From Saccharicrinis fermentans DSM 9555 = JCM 21142 (GTDB lineage: Bacteria > Bacteroidota > Bacteroidia > Bacteroidales > Marinilabiliaceae), in contig NZ_KI912107.1 of the NCBI RefSeq assembly GCF_000517085.1, positions 1,178,398 to 1,242,397 of the forward strand: a stretch of 64,000 bases of DNA, in the 5' to 3' direction. Made by a program: the position numbers and the translations under genes. The stretch's first letter is position 1, and each line of letters opens with the position of its first letter. Positions 19,301-27,951 of this stretch are shown piece after piece. Below the pieces are notes generated by a model. That model worked only from the letters and a program-made list of their open reading frames with translations. It was not told where the DNA came from and did not search any database.

Positions 19301-22300
19301 GCTTCTGATGCCGCTACTTACGGAGTTAAAGTGGAGGATGCTGCTGGTTGTATTAGTGACGAACAGACTGTTATAGTGACGATTCATTCTTTACCTGTGC
19401 CAACAGCCGGTAATGATGGTCCTGTTTGTGAAGGAGGGACGATCAATCTTACAGGAGGGCCTAATGGTATTTCTTATGCTTGGTCAGGCCCTAATAGTTT
19501 CAGTAGTACGGATCAAAATCCGATTGTAAATAATATTACCCTGGCCGATGCTGGTACTTATACTTTAACGGTGACTGACGGTAATAGTTGTGAGGCGAGT
19601 GTCACAACTGATGTAGTTGTAAATGCTAATCCAACCATCACAGTCTCAAGTAATAGCCCTGTTTGTGAGGGATCTAATATTTCATTAACTTCTGCAGCAA
19701 GTGGTGGTTCAGGATCTTATTCTTCGTATAGTTGGACGGGTCCCAATAGTTATACCGCTAGTAGTCAGAATGCCATCATCACTGGTGCTACCTCGCTTCA
19801 GGCAGGTGATTATTTTGTTACAGTAACTGACGATAATGGATGTTCTAGTGATGCAACTGTTTTTACTACGGTGTCTGTTAATGAAAGACCTACGGTTAGT
19901 TTAGCTTATAATAGTCCGGTTTGTTTGAATACAACATTGGAACTCACGGCTACAGCCTCAGGAGGGACTGGTAATTATGTAAATTACATATGGACCAAAG
20001 ATGGAAGCCCCATCGTAGGAGAAAACGCCTCTGTTTTAACTATTGACCCAGCAGCAATTAGTGATGCGGGTTCTTACGGGGTTATAGTGGAAGATGATGC
20101 AGGTTGTAGTAGTGATGAGCAGAGCGTTGCAGTTACTATTCATTCCTTACCTGTGCCAACAGCCGGTAATGATGGACCTGTCTGTGAAGGAGGAACAATT
20201 CAGCTTTCGGGAGGTCCCAATGGAATCTCTTATGCTTGGACAGGCCCAAACAGTTTCAGTAGTGCCGATCAAAATCCGGTTATCAATAATATTACCCTGG
20301 CTGATGCTGGTACTTATACTTTAACAGTCACTGACGGTAATAGTTGTGAGGCAAGTGTTACGACGGATGTAGATGTAAATGCTAATCCAACCATCATAGC
20401 CTCAAGTAATACCCCTGTTTGTGAGGGATCTAATATTTCATTAACTTCTGCTGCAAGTGGCGGTTCAGGATCTTATTCTTCTTACAGTTGGACGGGTCCT
20501 AATAGTTACACCGCTGGTAGTCAGAATGCCATCATCACTGGTGCTACTTCGCTTCAGGCAGGTGATTATTTTGTAACAGTAACTGACGATAATGGTTGTT
20601 CCAGTGATGCAACAGCTTTTACTACGGTTGCAGTCAATGAACGACCTACGGTTAGTTTAGCTTATAATAGTCCGGTTTGTTTGAATACAACATTAGTATT
20701 GACTGCTACAGCGTCAGGAGGGACTAATAATTATGTAAATTATATATGGACTAAGGATGGAAGTGTTATAGTCGGAGAAAATTCATCTACTTTAACAATT
20801 GACCCTGCTGCGGTTAGTGATGCAGGATCTTATGGTGTTACGGTGGAAGATGATGCCGGATGTAGTAGTGACGAAACTACCCTAGCTGTTTCCATTAGTG
20901 CTTTGCCTGTTGTAACAGCAAGTAATGATGGACCCGTTTGTGTAGGAGAGGATGTGACTTTGTCTGCTAGTGTCAGTGGTACAGTATCTTATAACTGGTC
21001 TGGACCTAACAGTTTTAGTAATGTTTCTAAAGATCCTGTTATTAATTCGGTTACTTTATCCGATGCTGGAACTTTTACAGTTGAAGTAACGGATGGTAAT
21101 GGGTGTGTTGGTTCTGCTTCCACAGATGTAATTGTGAATGATCTTTCATCTGCTATTAGTGTAAGTGCTCCATCACCTGGCTTGACCACTATTTGTGCTC
21201 GTGATACAGTGAGTTTTAATGCTTCTGGTTCAGATGGTTCAGGATCATATACGTACGATTTTCATTTGGTTAGAGGAGCTAGTGACTCTTCAGAACAAAA
21301 TAATTCCACCAATGTATTTACTACCTCTAGTTTACAGGATGGTGATAAGGTTTATGTGGTTGTAAATGATGTGATTAATGGCTGTACTCACACCTCTGGT
21401 GCCATCGAGATGACAGTAATTAGTAATCCTATACCGACTTTGAGTATTACAAGCTCAGGCGGCTCTACAATATGTTCAGGAGAAACTGTTGACTTTTTAG
21501 CCACACCAGGTACATTTAGTAGATATGTTTTTATGCGTAATGGAACAGATACTTTGCAAGATGGGACATCTAATCTGTTGTCAATTAATACTTTAAATGA
21601 TGGGGATGAAATTACAGTTGTTGCTTATGCAGGATCTTGTTTTGGTACTTCTACTGCTACTAAGATACAAGTGAATCCATTACCTACGTCTGACTTAGTT
21701 GCCGATAAAACGACTGTTTGTCAAAATGAGGTAGTCACTTTTACTGCTACAGCTGGAGGTACCGGACCTTTCCAATATCAATTTTATATTGATGGTGTGG
21801 CTCAGGGTGTTCAAGGTACCAATACATTTACGCATTCTGCAAGCTCTGATTTTTCAGTGGAAGCTGAAGTTTTCGATGGAAATAACTGTAGTGTGCTCAG
21901 TGCTCCAGTGGATATTAATATTAGTATTCCTGTTGCTGGTCTGATTGCTGATAAAACAAGTATCTGTGCAGGTGAAGAGGTGACTTTCACGGCTACAGGA
22001 GGTGTTTCGTATGAGTTTTTTGTGGATGGTGTATCTGTTCAAGGGCCTGATGTGAATGATGTTTATATATTATCTACCATACTTGATAATGATAATGATA
22101 ATGTAACCGTTACTGTTACCAATGCGACAGGTTGTACTGCTTCTCATGCGGGTATTAAGTTGACTGTTAATCCGATACCAACAGTTTCTATTAGCAGTTC
22201 TGATGCTGACAATACTATTTGTGCTGGAGATGAAGTGATTTTTACTGCCAGTGGTGGAGATGTATTTGAATGGTTTGTAGATGGAGTTTCGGTACAGGGG

Positions 22301-25300
22301 CCAGATGCTAATAATCAATATGTTACAACATCTTTGAATGATGGCGAAAAAGTTTCGGCACTTGTAAGTTATAGCTCTAGTTCTTGTGGAAGTCTCACTT
22401 CCGAAATTATTACTACTGTTCATCCTTTACCGGTACCTATTTTGAATGTAAGTCCATCTAGCACAGTGATTAGTGGAACGATGCTTACATTTACAGCGTC
22501 AGGTGGTGACGAGTATACATTTTTTGTAAATGGTACCGTAGTGCAAGCAAGAAGTACTAACAATGTCTATCAGACTGATCTTCTGGTTGATGGTGATGTA
22601 GTAAGCATAGATGCTTATAATAGTTTTGATTGTTATACCTCTCTAAATACAACAGTGACTGTCTTAGATGGTATTGAGAAGAAAGATGTTAAGGTAATTG
22701 ATGATCGTATCGACTATTGTGCTGGGGATGGTGGTTCTAGTGTTTATGTTGATGATCCGCAAGATGGTATTACCTATGAGTTAGTTAGAACATCAGATGA
22801 TGGCCTGGAGGGTTCTGCTATTACGTATAGCTCTATCAGCCCGGTAGCTGTTCAATGGGATGATGTACTTGGTACAGATGAGTATAGGGTAGAGGCTTAT
22901 TATGCATCTGTTCCTGCCGAAAGAGAGGCGATGAACAATAGAGTGACCATCACAAGTCATCCTTTGCCTACTGCTTTTTCATTATCATCACCTAGTGCTA
23001 GTCCTGCTACAGGATGTAACGGTGGTGCAGGACACGATATTGATCTGTCAGGTTCGCAATTAGATTTTATATATAGATTATTGGTGAACGGCATAGAAGA
23101 GGACCAAATGATTGGAACAGGTGCTGCCATTTCTTTTAAAGGGAACAATGTAGTTGGCTTATATACCATTGAGGCAGAAGATAATGTTTCAGGATGTACG
23201 CGATTGATGAATGGAGCTTTTGAAATTAAAAGCGATGGCTCAGATGTGACTTTTAATTTGGAAGTAGTGGATCCAGCTGATTCAAGTGACCCCACTGATG
23301 GCCGTTACTGTATGGGAGGTTCAGGTGTGGAATTACAACTGGATGGATCTTTAGATAATTCTGTTAGTTATATATTATTTTTAGATGGGGTTGATACTGG
23401 TATTTCGGTTCCAGGAGCAGATGGGGCCGCCATTTCTTTTGGTACAGTAACTGCCGAAGGTACATATACAGTAAGAGTAGCTTCTTCTTCCGGTTGTCAG
23501 TTTCCTATGGATGGTCAGGCTAATGTATCTATTGTAGACCTGCCACAAAGCTTTTCTATTATTACTGACAATGCGTTGGATCCAACAAGTGGTCATTATT
23601 GTGCCGGAGAATCAGGCGTATATATTAGTGTGGATGGTCAAGAAGACGGAATAGCGTATACTTTATTACATGATGGACTTGAAGTGGAAACCTTAACAGG
23701 TGCTTCGACGCCAGCCTTGCCATTAACATTTAGTGGACCCTTGAGTACCGAAGGAACATATACGGTGGAGGCAAGAGTTCCACAAGTAGGTTGTTCAATT
23801 TCTATGGATAATCCAATTGAAGTAGTTATTGATGCTTTGCCTAGTGTTTTTGATGCCTATAATGATAATGATACCTATTGCGCAGGAGAATCTACTAGTA
23901 TTTATATTTTAGACTCTGAAGCCGATGTAGAATATTGGTGGGAAGACAATTTGGGTAATACAGGTGTTGCACAAAAAGGGAATAACAGTAAATTAGAATT
24001 TACTATTACTGCTTCTGGTGAATATAACATTATGGCCAGAAGAACCGATGGGATTACGGGTTGTAGTAGCGTGATGAAGAATGGTCCATTTGTTATCACT
24101 GAAAATCCCTTGCCAGTGGATGTAGCGCTTAAATTAGCAGACGCCGGTACAGGATGTGATCATGGAGACTCCTTATATGTGGAAGGACCTGAAGTTGGAG
24201 TGGAATATATATTAGTAAAAAAAGTAGGAACCGATTATTATCCTGCAATCGATATATCTTCCGTGGTTTCAACAGACGGAACGGATGTAGGTTTCGATAG
24301 AATAGTGGATACCGGTGCAATTTACTCAATTCAGGCTATTAAGAATGGTTGTAGCATATACGCTTCTTCAGAAGTTGCGGTAAATGTGCCTGGCGCCATT
24401 GCCAAACAAAAAGTAACAGGTTCAGGTGAAATATGTAATGGTGACCCGGGAGTTGCTTTTGGATTAGAAGATACAGAACTAGGTGTTAATTATGAATTAT
24501 GGAAAGCGGGTGATGCAACTGCATTGGAAACTATCGCAGGTACTGGTTCTACGATTAGCTTTACTGAGGTAATTGACGAAGGAGAATATTATGTGATGGC
24601 TGTCAATGGTCTTTGTGATATGGAAATGGCTAATCGTGTTCAGTTGAATGTAAATCCATTACCACTCGCTTATTCTATGTTCGGTTCGGGTATAACTTGT
24701 GATCTTAGTGGAGGTGGTGCTTTATTAGGGCTTGTAGGATCAGAAGAGGATTTTACGTATCGATTACAATTTGACAATGGAGGTGGTGTGCTTAGTGTTG
24801 AAACCATTATTCCTGGTAGATCCGATAGTGATTCTTTGAAGTATGTTGTAAACACTGAAGGCACCTATAGTTTTATAGCCATCAGTGACAAGGGATGTAC
24901 CTCTAATATGAATGGTAGCATTACCGTTGTTGAAGAGAGTGAACCGCTTGAACAAACCATCGTTCCATTGGCTACTAACAAATATTGTTCAGGTAGTGGT
25001 GGTATCGAACTACAATTGGAGAATAATGAACTGGATGTTATTTATCAGGTGAGAGATGAAAGTAATAATGTGGTGAGTCAAGTGCATGGTACCAATACCG
25101 ATACCTCTGTTCCACAAGTTCTACCTTTCCCTGATTTATTGAAAGCAGGAAGTTATACGATCTGGAAGTTAAGAGAGGGTGATGCTTGTGTGGCACAAAC
25201 CAATAATAATGAGGTTATTGTGCTTGAAGAAGAGTTAGAGCCTTCTAATTATAATGTTTTGGCGGATGTTTATACTGTTTGCGAAAATACTGAAGTTACC

Positions 25301-26812
25301 ATCTCATTGGATGGGTTTGATCCTGGTGTTAGTTATAGGTTAGAATCAGATTCAGAAGGTGCTATTCTTGATACCATAACGGATGCTGATAGAGGTTCCA
25401 TTTATTGGAAAGTGAATCAAACAGGTATTGAAATATATGAAGTCATCGCCATGTCAGAAAGTGGTGGTTGTGATAATCCGATGGGTTCTGTTATGATTGA
25501 GTTTAAAGATGCACCGGATGATCCAAGCTATGTCTTGTCAGGAGATTCTTTTTGCGAGGGAGAAGACGGTGTAACCGTAGGTATTAAAAATACAGAAAGT
25601 GATGTCGAATATTTTATTATGCGTTCTGATGATAGCTCTCTTGGTCTATATATAAAAGGGGACGGAAGCGATATTGATTTTGTTAATAAAATTACAGAGG
25701 GCGAGTATTATATCATTGCTCGCAATGGCGATACAGGATGCGAGGCACTGAGTACAGATATGTTTACAATCACTATAAATGAGAATCCTGAAGTGTTTGA
25801 TTTAGAGCTAGAAGACGGATTGGATTGTACGACCTTATGTTATGGACTTGTTGATACTGATGAACTAATTCTTTCAAGTTCAGTAAATACCGATGTTTAT
25901 AGTCTGCTCCTAGACGAGACGGTAATTACGCCAGATGCTGTGGATATTGCAGGAACTGGTAATATGCTTAATTTCGGAACCAGATCAGATGAAGGTAGCT
26001 ATAGTGTTGTAGCGACAAGTGCAGAAGGATGTAGTGTTAAAATGAATGGTACAGTAATATTAGAACAAAGTCCACTTGAGGCAGTAGATGACTATTTGAA
26101 TCTCAATGGAACGAATACCGGAGTAGTATTGGTTCCTGGGTTAGATTATAGTGTTAATGATAAGTGGAATCCTATAATAGATACATTAGCTACCGATATT
26201 ACTGATACTGATGGAAACGTAATAGGCACAATCTCTGGTAACTTAAGGTTTAGTTTCACATCAAATGGATCCAATGAAATAAGCCTTAATACTGGTACAG
26301 CATCCATTGATAATAACACGGGTATTTTAATATATACTAAGAAACCAGATTTCTTTGGGATGGATTCTGTTCAATATACTATTGAAAATATAAACTTCCC
26401 GGAAAGTAGACCTAGAGTAGATTCTGCTTGGGTGTATATTTTTGTAGGAAATAAAGATATCAATGAAGATAAATCATTCTTAATACCCAATGCTTTTTCT
26501 CCAAATGGAGATGGAATTAACGATTATTTCAGGATTTCAGGTATCGAGGAAGTTGGAGTCTTTAGTGCAACAAAATCATCTCTTGAAGTTTTCAATAGAT
26601 GGGGTACTTTGGTATATCGCTCAAAAAGTGATATATATGGTGAAGATGGAGAATGGTGGGATGGGAAGTCTACTACATCTAATATGGTTTCCATAGGAAG
26701 CGATTTGCCCAATGGTACATATTTCTATGTATATACTGTGAAAGTGAATATGCCTGACGAAGATGATCCACAAACGAAGGAATATAGTGGATATATAGAA
26801 CTTAGGAGGTAA
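16367..26812 (+). CDS. Giant type IX-secreted surface protein with Ig-like repeats
   Basis: A 3,481-residue protein with a signal peptide (MRKINLTLFIYLVLN..., cleavage after SFGQ). I chose the ATG at 16367 because the in-frame TTG at 16337 would spoil the signal peptide. Residues 332-1590 are five 252-residue super-repeats, each of three Ig/PKD-like modules marked by SPVCEG, WTGPNS, DAGxYxLTVTDGNxC. Residues about 1590-3200 are many diverged modules of about 75-95 residues with CxG and G-x-Y signatures. A cadherin-like segment follows (GLDYSVNDKW to DFFGMDSVQY). From about residue 3367 there is a gliding-motility C-terminal domain (PNAFSPNGDGINDYF, then FNRWG, DLPNGTYFY, GYIELRR), the type B signal for type IX secretion. 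It is probably an adhesin or gliding-related surface filament. PorP/SprF and OmpA-like partners follow directly. Confidence 0.9.
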   Translation: MRKINLTLFIYLVLNLLGVSSVSFGQTTEELQAYSKAQGDFYQDAFEKGFPSLKGAGGSNPSIADSYCSETGQVDITPDNLPANAAIVTWQIRTVVGGAEYHPDWGDVVGSGSSTVLQFHTDRVESKYFGKRIYFDYYIYDSGYTPLVVGSDYTFVYQTPTLFDLTTVDSSICPGESVVLKLEDSESGIDYQLKDSDDNDIGFLINGSASEIEFTVSPSVSTSYYVAAVNSLNNSCYKKMNGDILVTVNDNPVITSSSSDPEICLGNSSTLSATTDMDPDVDYIWDDGAGNTHSGSTWTVTPISTTTYTVTATNRNTGCSSKNTETITVNTNPTITASGNSPVCEGSNISLTSAASGGSGSYSSYSWTGPNSYTASSQNAIITGATSLQAGDYFVTVTDDNGCSSDATDFTTVVVNERPTVLVSYNAPVCNGTNLVLTASPSGGSGTYTSYIWTKNSVEIVGETGATLTISSTTASDAGTYGVKVEDAAGCISDEQTVTVTIHSLPVPTAGNDGPVCEGGTIQLTGGPNGISYAWTGPNSFSSTVQNPVVNNITLADAGTYTLTVTDGNSCEASVTTDVVVNANPTITASSNSPVCEGSNISLTSAASGGSGSYSSYNWSGPNSYTASSQNAIITGATSLQAGDYFVTVTDDNGCSSDATDFTTVVVNERPTVLVSYNAPVCNGTNLVLTASASGGSGSYASYIWTKNSVEIVGETGATLTISSTTASDAATYGVKVEDAAGCISDEQTVTVTIHSLPVPTAGNDGPVCEGETINLTGGPNGISYAWTGPNSFSSTVQNPVVNNITLADAGTYTLTVTDGNSCEASVTTDVVVNTNPTITASSNSPVCEGSNISLTSAASGGSGSYSSYSWTGPNSYTASSQNAIITGATSLQAGDYFVTVTDDNGCSSDATTFTSVIVNERPTVSVSYNAPVCNGTNLVLTASASGGSGSYASYIWTKNNVEIVGETGATLTISSTTASDAATYGVKVEDAAGCISDEQTVIVTIHSLPVPTAGNDGPVCEGGTINLTGGPNGISYAWSGPNSFSSTDQNPIVNNITLADAGTYTLTVTDGNSCEASVTTDVVVNANPTITVSSNSPVCEGSNISLTSAASGGSGSYSSYSWTGPNSYTASSQNAIITGATSLQAGDYFVTVTDDNGCSSDATVFTTVSVNERPTVSLAYNSPVCLNTTLELTATASGGTGNYVNYIWTKDGSPIVGENASVLTIDPAAISDAGSYGVIVEDDAGCSSDEQSVAVTIHSLPVPTAGNDGPVCEGGTIQLSGGPNGISYAWTGPNSFSSADQNPVINNITLADAGTYTLTVTDGNSCEASVTTDVDVNANPTIIASSNTPVCEGSNISLTSAASGGSGSYSSYSWTGPNSYTAGSQNAIITGATSLQAGDYFVTVTDDNGCSSDATAFTTVAVNERPTVSLAYNSPVCLNTTLVLTATASGGTNNYVNYIWTKDGSVIVGENSSTLTIDPAAVSDAGSYGVTVEDDAGCSSDETTLAVSISALPVVTASNDGPVCVGEDVTLSASVSGTVSYNWSGPNSFSNVSKDPVINSVTLSDAGTFTVEVTDGNGCVGSASTDVIVNDLSSAISVSAPSPGLTTICARDTVSFNASGSDGSGSYTYDFHLVRGASDSSEQNNSTNVFTTSSLQDGDKVYVVVNDVINGCTHTSGAIEMTVISNPIPTLSITSSGGSTICSGETVDFLATPGTFSRYVFMRNGTDTLQDGTSNLLSINTLNDGDEITVVAYAGSCFGTSTATKIQVNPLPTSDLVADKTTVCQNEVVTFTATAGGTGPFQYQFYIDGVAQGVQGTNTFTHSASSDFSVEAEVFDGNNCSVLSAPVDINISIPVAGLIADKTSICAGEEVTFTATGGVSYEFFVDGVSVQGPDVNDVYILSTILDNDNDNVTVTVTNATGCTASHAGIKLTVNPIPTVSISSSDADNTICAGDEVIFTASGGDVFEWFVDGVSVQGPDANNQYVTTSLNDGEKVSALVSYSSSSCGSLTSEIITTVHPLPVPILNVSPSSTVISGTMLTFTASGGDEYTFFVNGTVVQARSTNNVYQTDLLVDGDVVSIDAYNSFDCYTSLNTTVTVLDGIEKKDVKVIDDRIDYCAGDGGSSVYVDDPQDGITYELVRTSDDGLEGSAITYSSISPVAVQWDDVLGTDEYRVEAYYASVPAEREAMNNRVTITSHPLPTAFSLSSPSASPATGCNGGAGHDIDLSGSQLDFIYRLLVNGIEEDQMIGTGAAISFKGNNVVGLYTIEAEDNVSGCTRLMNGAFEIKSDGSDVTFNLEVVDPADSSDPTDGRYCMGGSGVELQLDGSLDNSVSYILFLDGVDTGISVPGADGAAISFGTVTAEGTYTVRVASSSGCQFPMDGQANVSIVDLPQSFSIITDNALDPTSGHYCAGESGVYISVDGQEDGIAYTLLHDGLEVETLTGASTPALPLTFSGPLSTEGTYTVEARVPQVGCSISMDNPIEVVIDALPSVFDAYNDNDTYCAGESTSIYILDSEADVEYWWEDNLGNTGVAQKGNNSKLEFTITASGEYNIMARRTDGITGCSSVMKNGPFVITENPLPVDVALKLADAGTGCDHGDSLYVEGPEVGVEYILVKKVGTDYYPAIDISSVVSTDGTDVGFDRIVDTGAIYSIQAIKNGCSIYASSEVAVNVPGAIAKQKVTGSGEICNGDPGVAFGLEDTELGVNYELWKAGDATALETIAGTGSTISFTEVIDEGEYYVMAVNGLCDMEMANRVQLNVNPLPLAYSMFGSGITCDLSGGGALLGLVGSEEDFTYRLQFDNGGGVLSVETIIPGRSDSDSLKYVVNTEGTYSFIAISDKGCTSNMNGSITVVEESEPLEQTIVPLATNKYCSGSGGIELQLENNELDVIYQVRDESNNVVSQVHGTNTDTSVPQVLPFPDLLKAGSYTIWKLREGDACVAQTNNNEVIVLEEELEPSNYNVLADVYTVCENTEVTISLDGFDPGVSYRLESDSEGAILDTITDADRGSIYWKVNQTGIEIYEVIAMSESGGCDNPMGSVMIEFKDAPDDPSYVLSGDSFCEGEDGVTVGIKNTESDVEYFIMRSDDSSLGLYIKGDGSDIDFVNKITEGEYYIIARNGDTGCEALSTDMFTITINENPEVFDLELEDGLDCTTLCYGLVDTDELILSSSVNTDVYSLLLDETVITPDAVDIAGTGNMLNFGTRSDEGSYSVVATSAEGCSVKMNGTVILEQSPLEAVDDYLNLNGTNTGVVLVPGLDYSVNDKWNPIIDTLATDITDTDGNVIGTISGNLRFSFTSNGSNEISLNTGTASIDNNTGILIYTKKPDFFGMDSVQYTIENINFPESRPRVDSAWVYIFVGNKDINEDKSFLIPNAFSPNGDGINDYFRISGIEEVGVFSATKSSLEVFNRWGTLVYRSKSDIYGEDGEWWDGKSTTSNMVSIGSDLPNGTYFYVYTVKVNMPDEDDPQTKEYSGYIELRR
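17360..21136 (+). repeat. Five tandem 756-bp coding super-repeats
   Basis: Units start at 17360, 18116, 18872, 19628 and 20384, each exactly 756 bp (252 codons) from the last; the fifth is 3 bp shorter. Each unit encodes three modules: A (NPTITAS...SPVCEG), B (ERPTV...) and C (LPVPTAGNDGPVCEG). Modules A and C are nearly identical at DNA level along the array. Module B is of one type in units 1-3 (VSYNAPVCNGTNL) and another in units 4-5 (LAYNSPVCLNTTL). Module C of unit 5 is diverged. Confidence 0.92.
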
Positions 26813-26865
26813 TTGTTACGCATGTGGATATTATTGAAGCGAACTATTGAATAATTAAACTGACC

Positions 26866-27804
26866 ATGATATATATGCAATTGAAAAGAATAATTATAAG
26901 CGTGGTGCTTGTTATAACGACATGTTTTGTCCACGGGCAAGACATGGTTCAATATAATCATTATATAGCCAATCAGGGCTTGTTGAACCCGGCTTATAAT
27001 GGTACACGTGATGTCATCAGTGGTTTGCTGATTCATCGTAGCCAGTGGGTTGGTGTTGAAGGTGCTCCTATGAACCAATCATTAAATGTACATGGTCCCA
27101 TCGAAGATACGAATTTGGGGGTGGGATTAAGTATAACCAATGATGCTATCGGTTTTACAAATAACTTTGATGCTTTTGCATCTGCTTCCTATAAGTTAAT
27201 GATGGATAGACGTAAATTTATTTCATTTGGTCTGCAATTAGGGGTAAGTTCATATGTCTATGACGGGAATAAAGCGATTACAGAGCAATATGGTGATCCG
27301 CTTTTTAGTGGGAAGGAATCTAAAATTGGTCTTAACGTAGGCTTTGGTACCTATTTATACGGTGAAGATTATTTTGCGGGTTTTTCTGTGCCCCGAATGT
27401 TTTCTAATAATTTTGATGAAGCAGGTGATGTATATAAAAATACGCTAGATTTTAAGAATATGCACATGTACTTGTATGGTGGCTATGTTATTGATTGGAG
27501 CGACGTGAAAATTAAACCTACCCTGTTGTTTCGTGAGGTGTACGGTGCTCCTTTGCAATTTGATGTTTCGGCAAATGTTCTTTTGGCGGAAACTTTGTGG
27601 TTAGGGGTATCGTACCGTTCTGTATCAGAAATGGTTTTCTTGTCTGAATATATTATTAATCGTCAGTTTACGGTGCGCTATTCCTTCGATTATGCGCTTA
27701 ATAATTTGAATACATATGCGAAATATGGATCTCATGAGATAAGTCTACAATTCGACTTTACCTTTAACCGGAGAGCCGGAATGCGATCAATTAGGTATTT
27801 TTAG
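26866..27804 (+). CDS. PorP/SprF family type IX secretion membrane protein
   Basis: A 312-residue outer-membrane beta-barrel protein of the PorP/SprF family. It has a signal peptide (QLKRIIISVVLVITTCFVHG) followed by the family hallmark QYNHYIANQGLLNPAYNGT and the later RSQWVG. Amphipathic beta-strands run to the C-terminus. Such proteins are often encoded next to type B-CTD substrates and are thought to help secrete or anchor them. The 53-bp spacing after the giant gene supports a dedicated pair. The ATG at 26866 gives MIYMQL; the second Met at 26875 is equally plausible. Confidence 0.88.
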   Translation: MIYMQLKRIIISVVLVITTCFVHGQDMVQYNHYIANQGLLNPAYNGTRDVISGLLIHRSQWVGVEGAPMNQSLNVHGPIEDTNLGVGLSITNDAIGFTNNFDAFASASYKLMMDRRKFISFGLQLGVSSYVYDGNKAITEQYGDPLFSGKESKIGLNVGFGTYLYGEDYFAGFSVPRMFSNNFDEAGDVYKNTLDFKNMHMYLYGGYVIDWSDVKIKPTLLFREVYGAPLQFDVSANVLLAETLWLGVSYRSVSEMVFLSEYIINRQFTVRYSFDYALNNLNTYAKYGSHEISLQFDFTFNRRAGMRSIRYF

Positions 27805-27827
27805 TTGATTATAGACTAAAGATGCTT

Positions 27828-27835
27828 TAAATTTG
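27828..27835 (+). promoter_or_regulatory. Candidate promoter of the OmpA/PD40 gene
   Basis: TAAATTTG matches the TAnnTTTG -7 box in the 147-bp gap after the PorP gene. It would give a leader of about 110 bases. A canonical -33 TTTG is not clear (TTTA near 27800). Confidence 0.4.
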
Positions 27836-27951
27836 CGGATGATTTTATTTGTTCGTTTAAAAATTATAATGATTTATTACTGTTAACCCGTTCCTTTACA
27901 GGGACAGAAAGAAAGACTCAGGTCCGGATCACTCAACTAATATCTTTTATC

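Noticed and set aside
17690-19387. Three similar minus-strand ORFs (starting MNRHCNSLF or MNRHYNSLF) that look like a gene family
   Set aside because: They are the antisense of the tandem super-repeats of the giant protein gene; their similarity only reflects the repeat.
17360-21136. Regular tandem repeats as a possible CRISPR array
   Set aside because: Units are 756 bp, in frame and coding; there are no short repeats with unique spacers. No CRISPR array was seen in the window.
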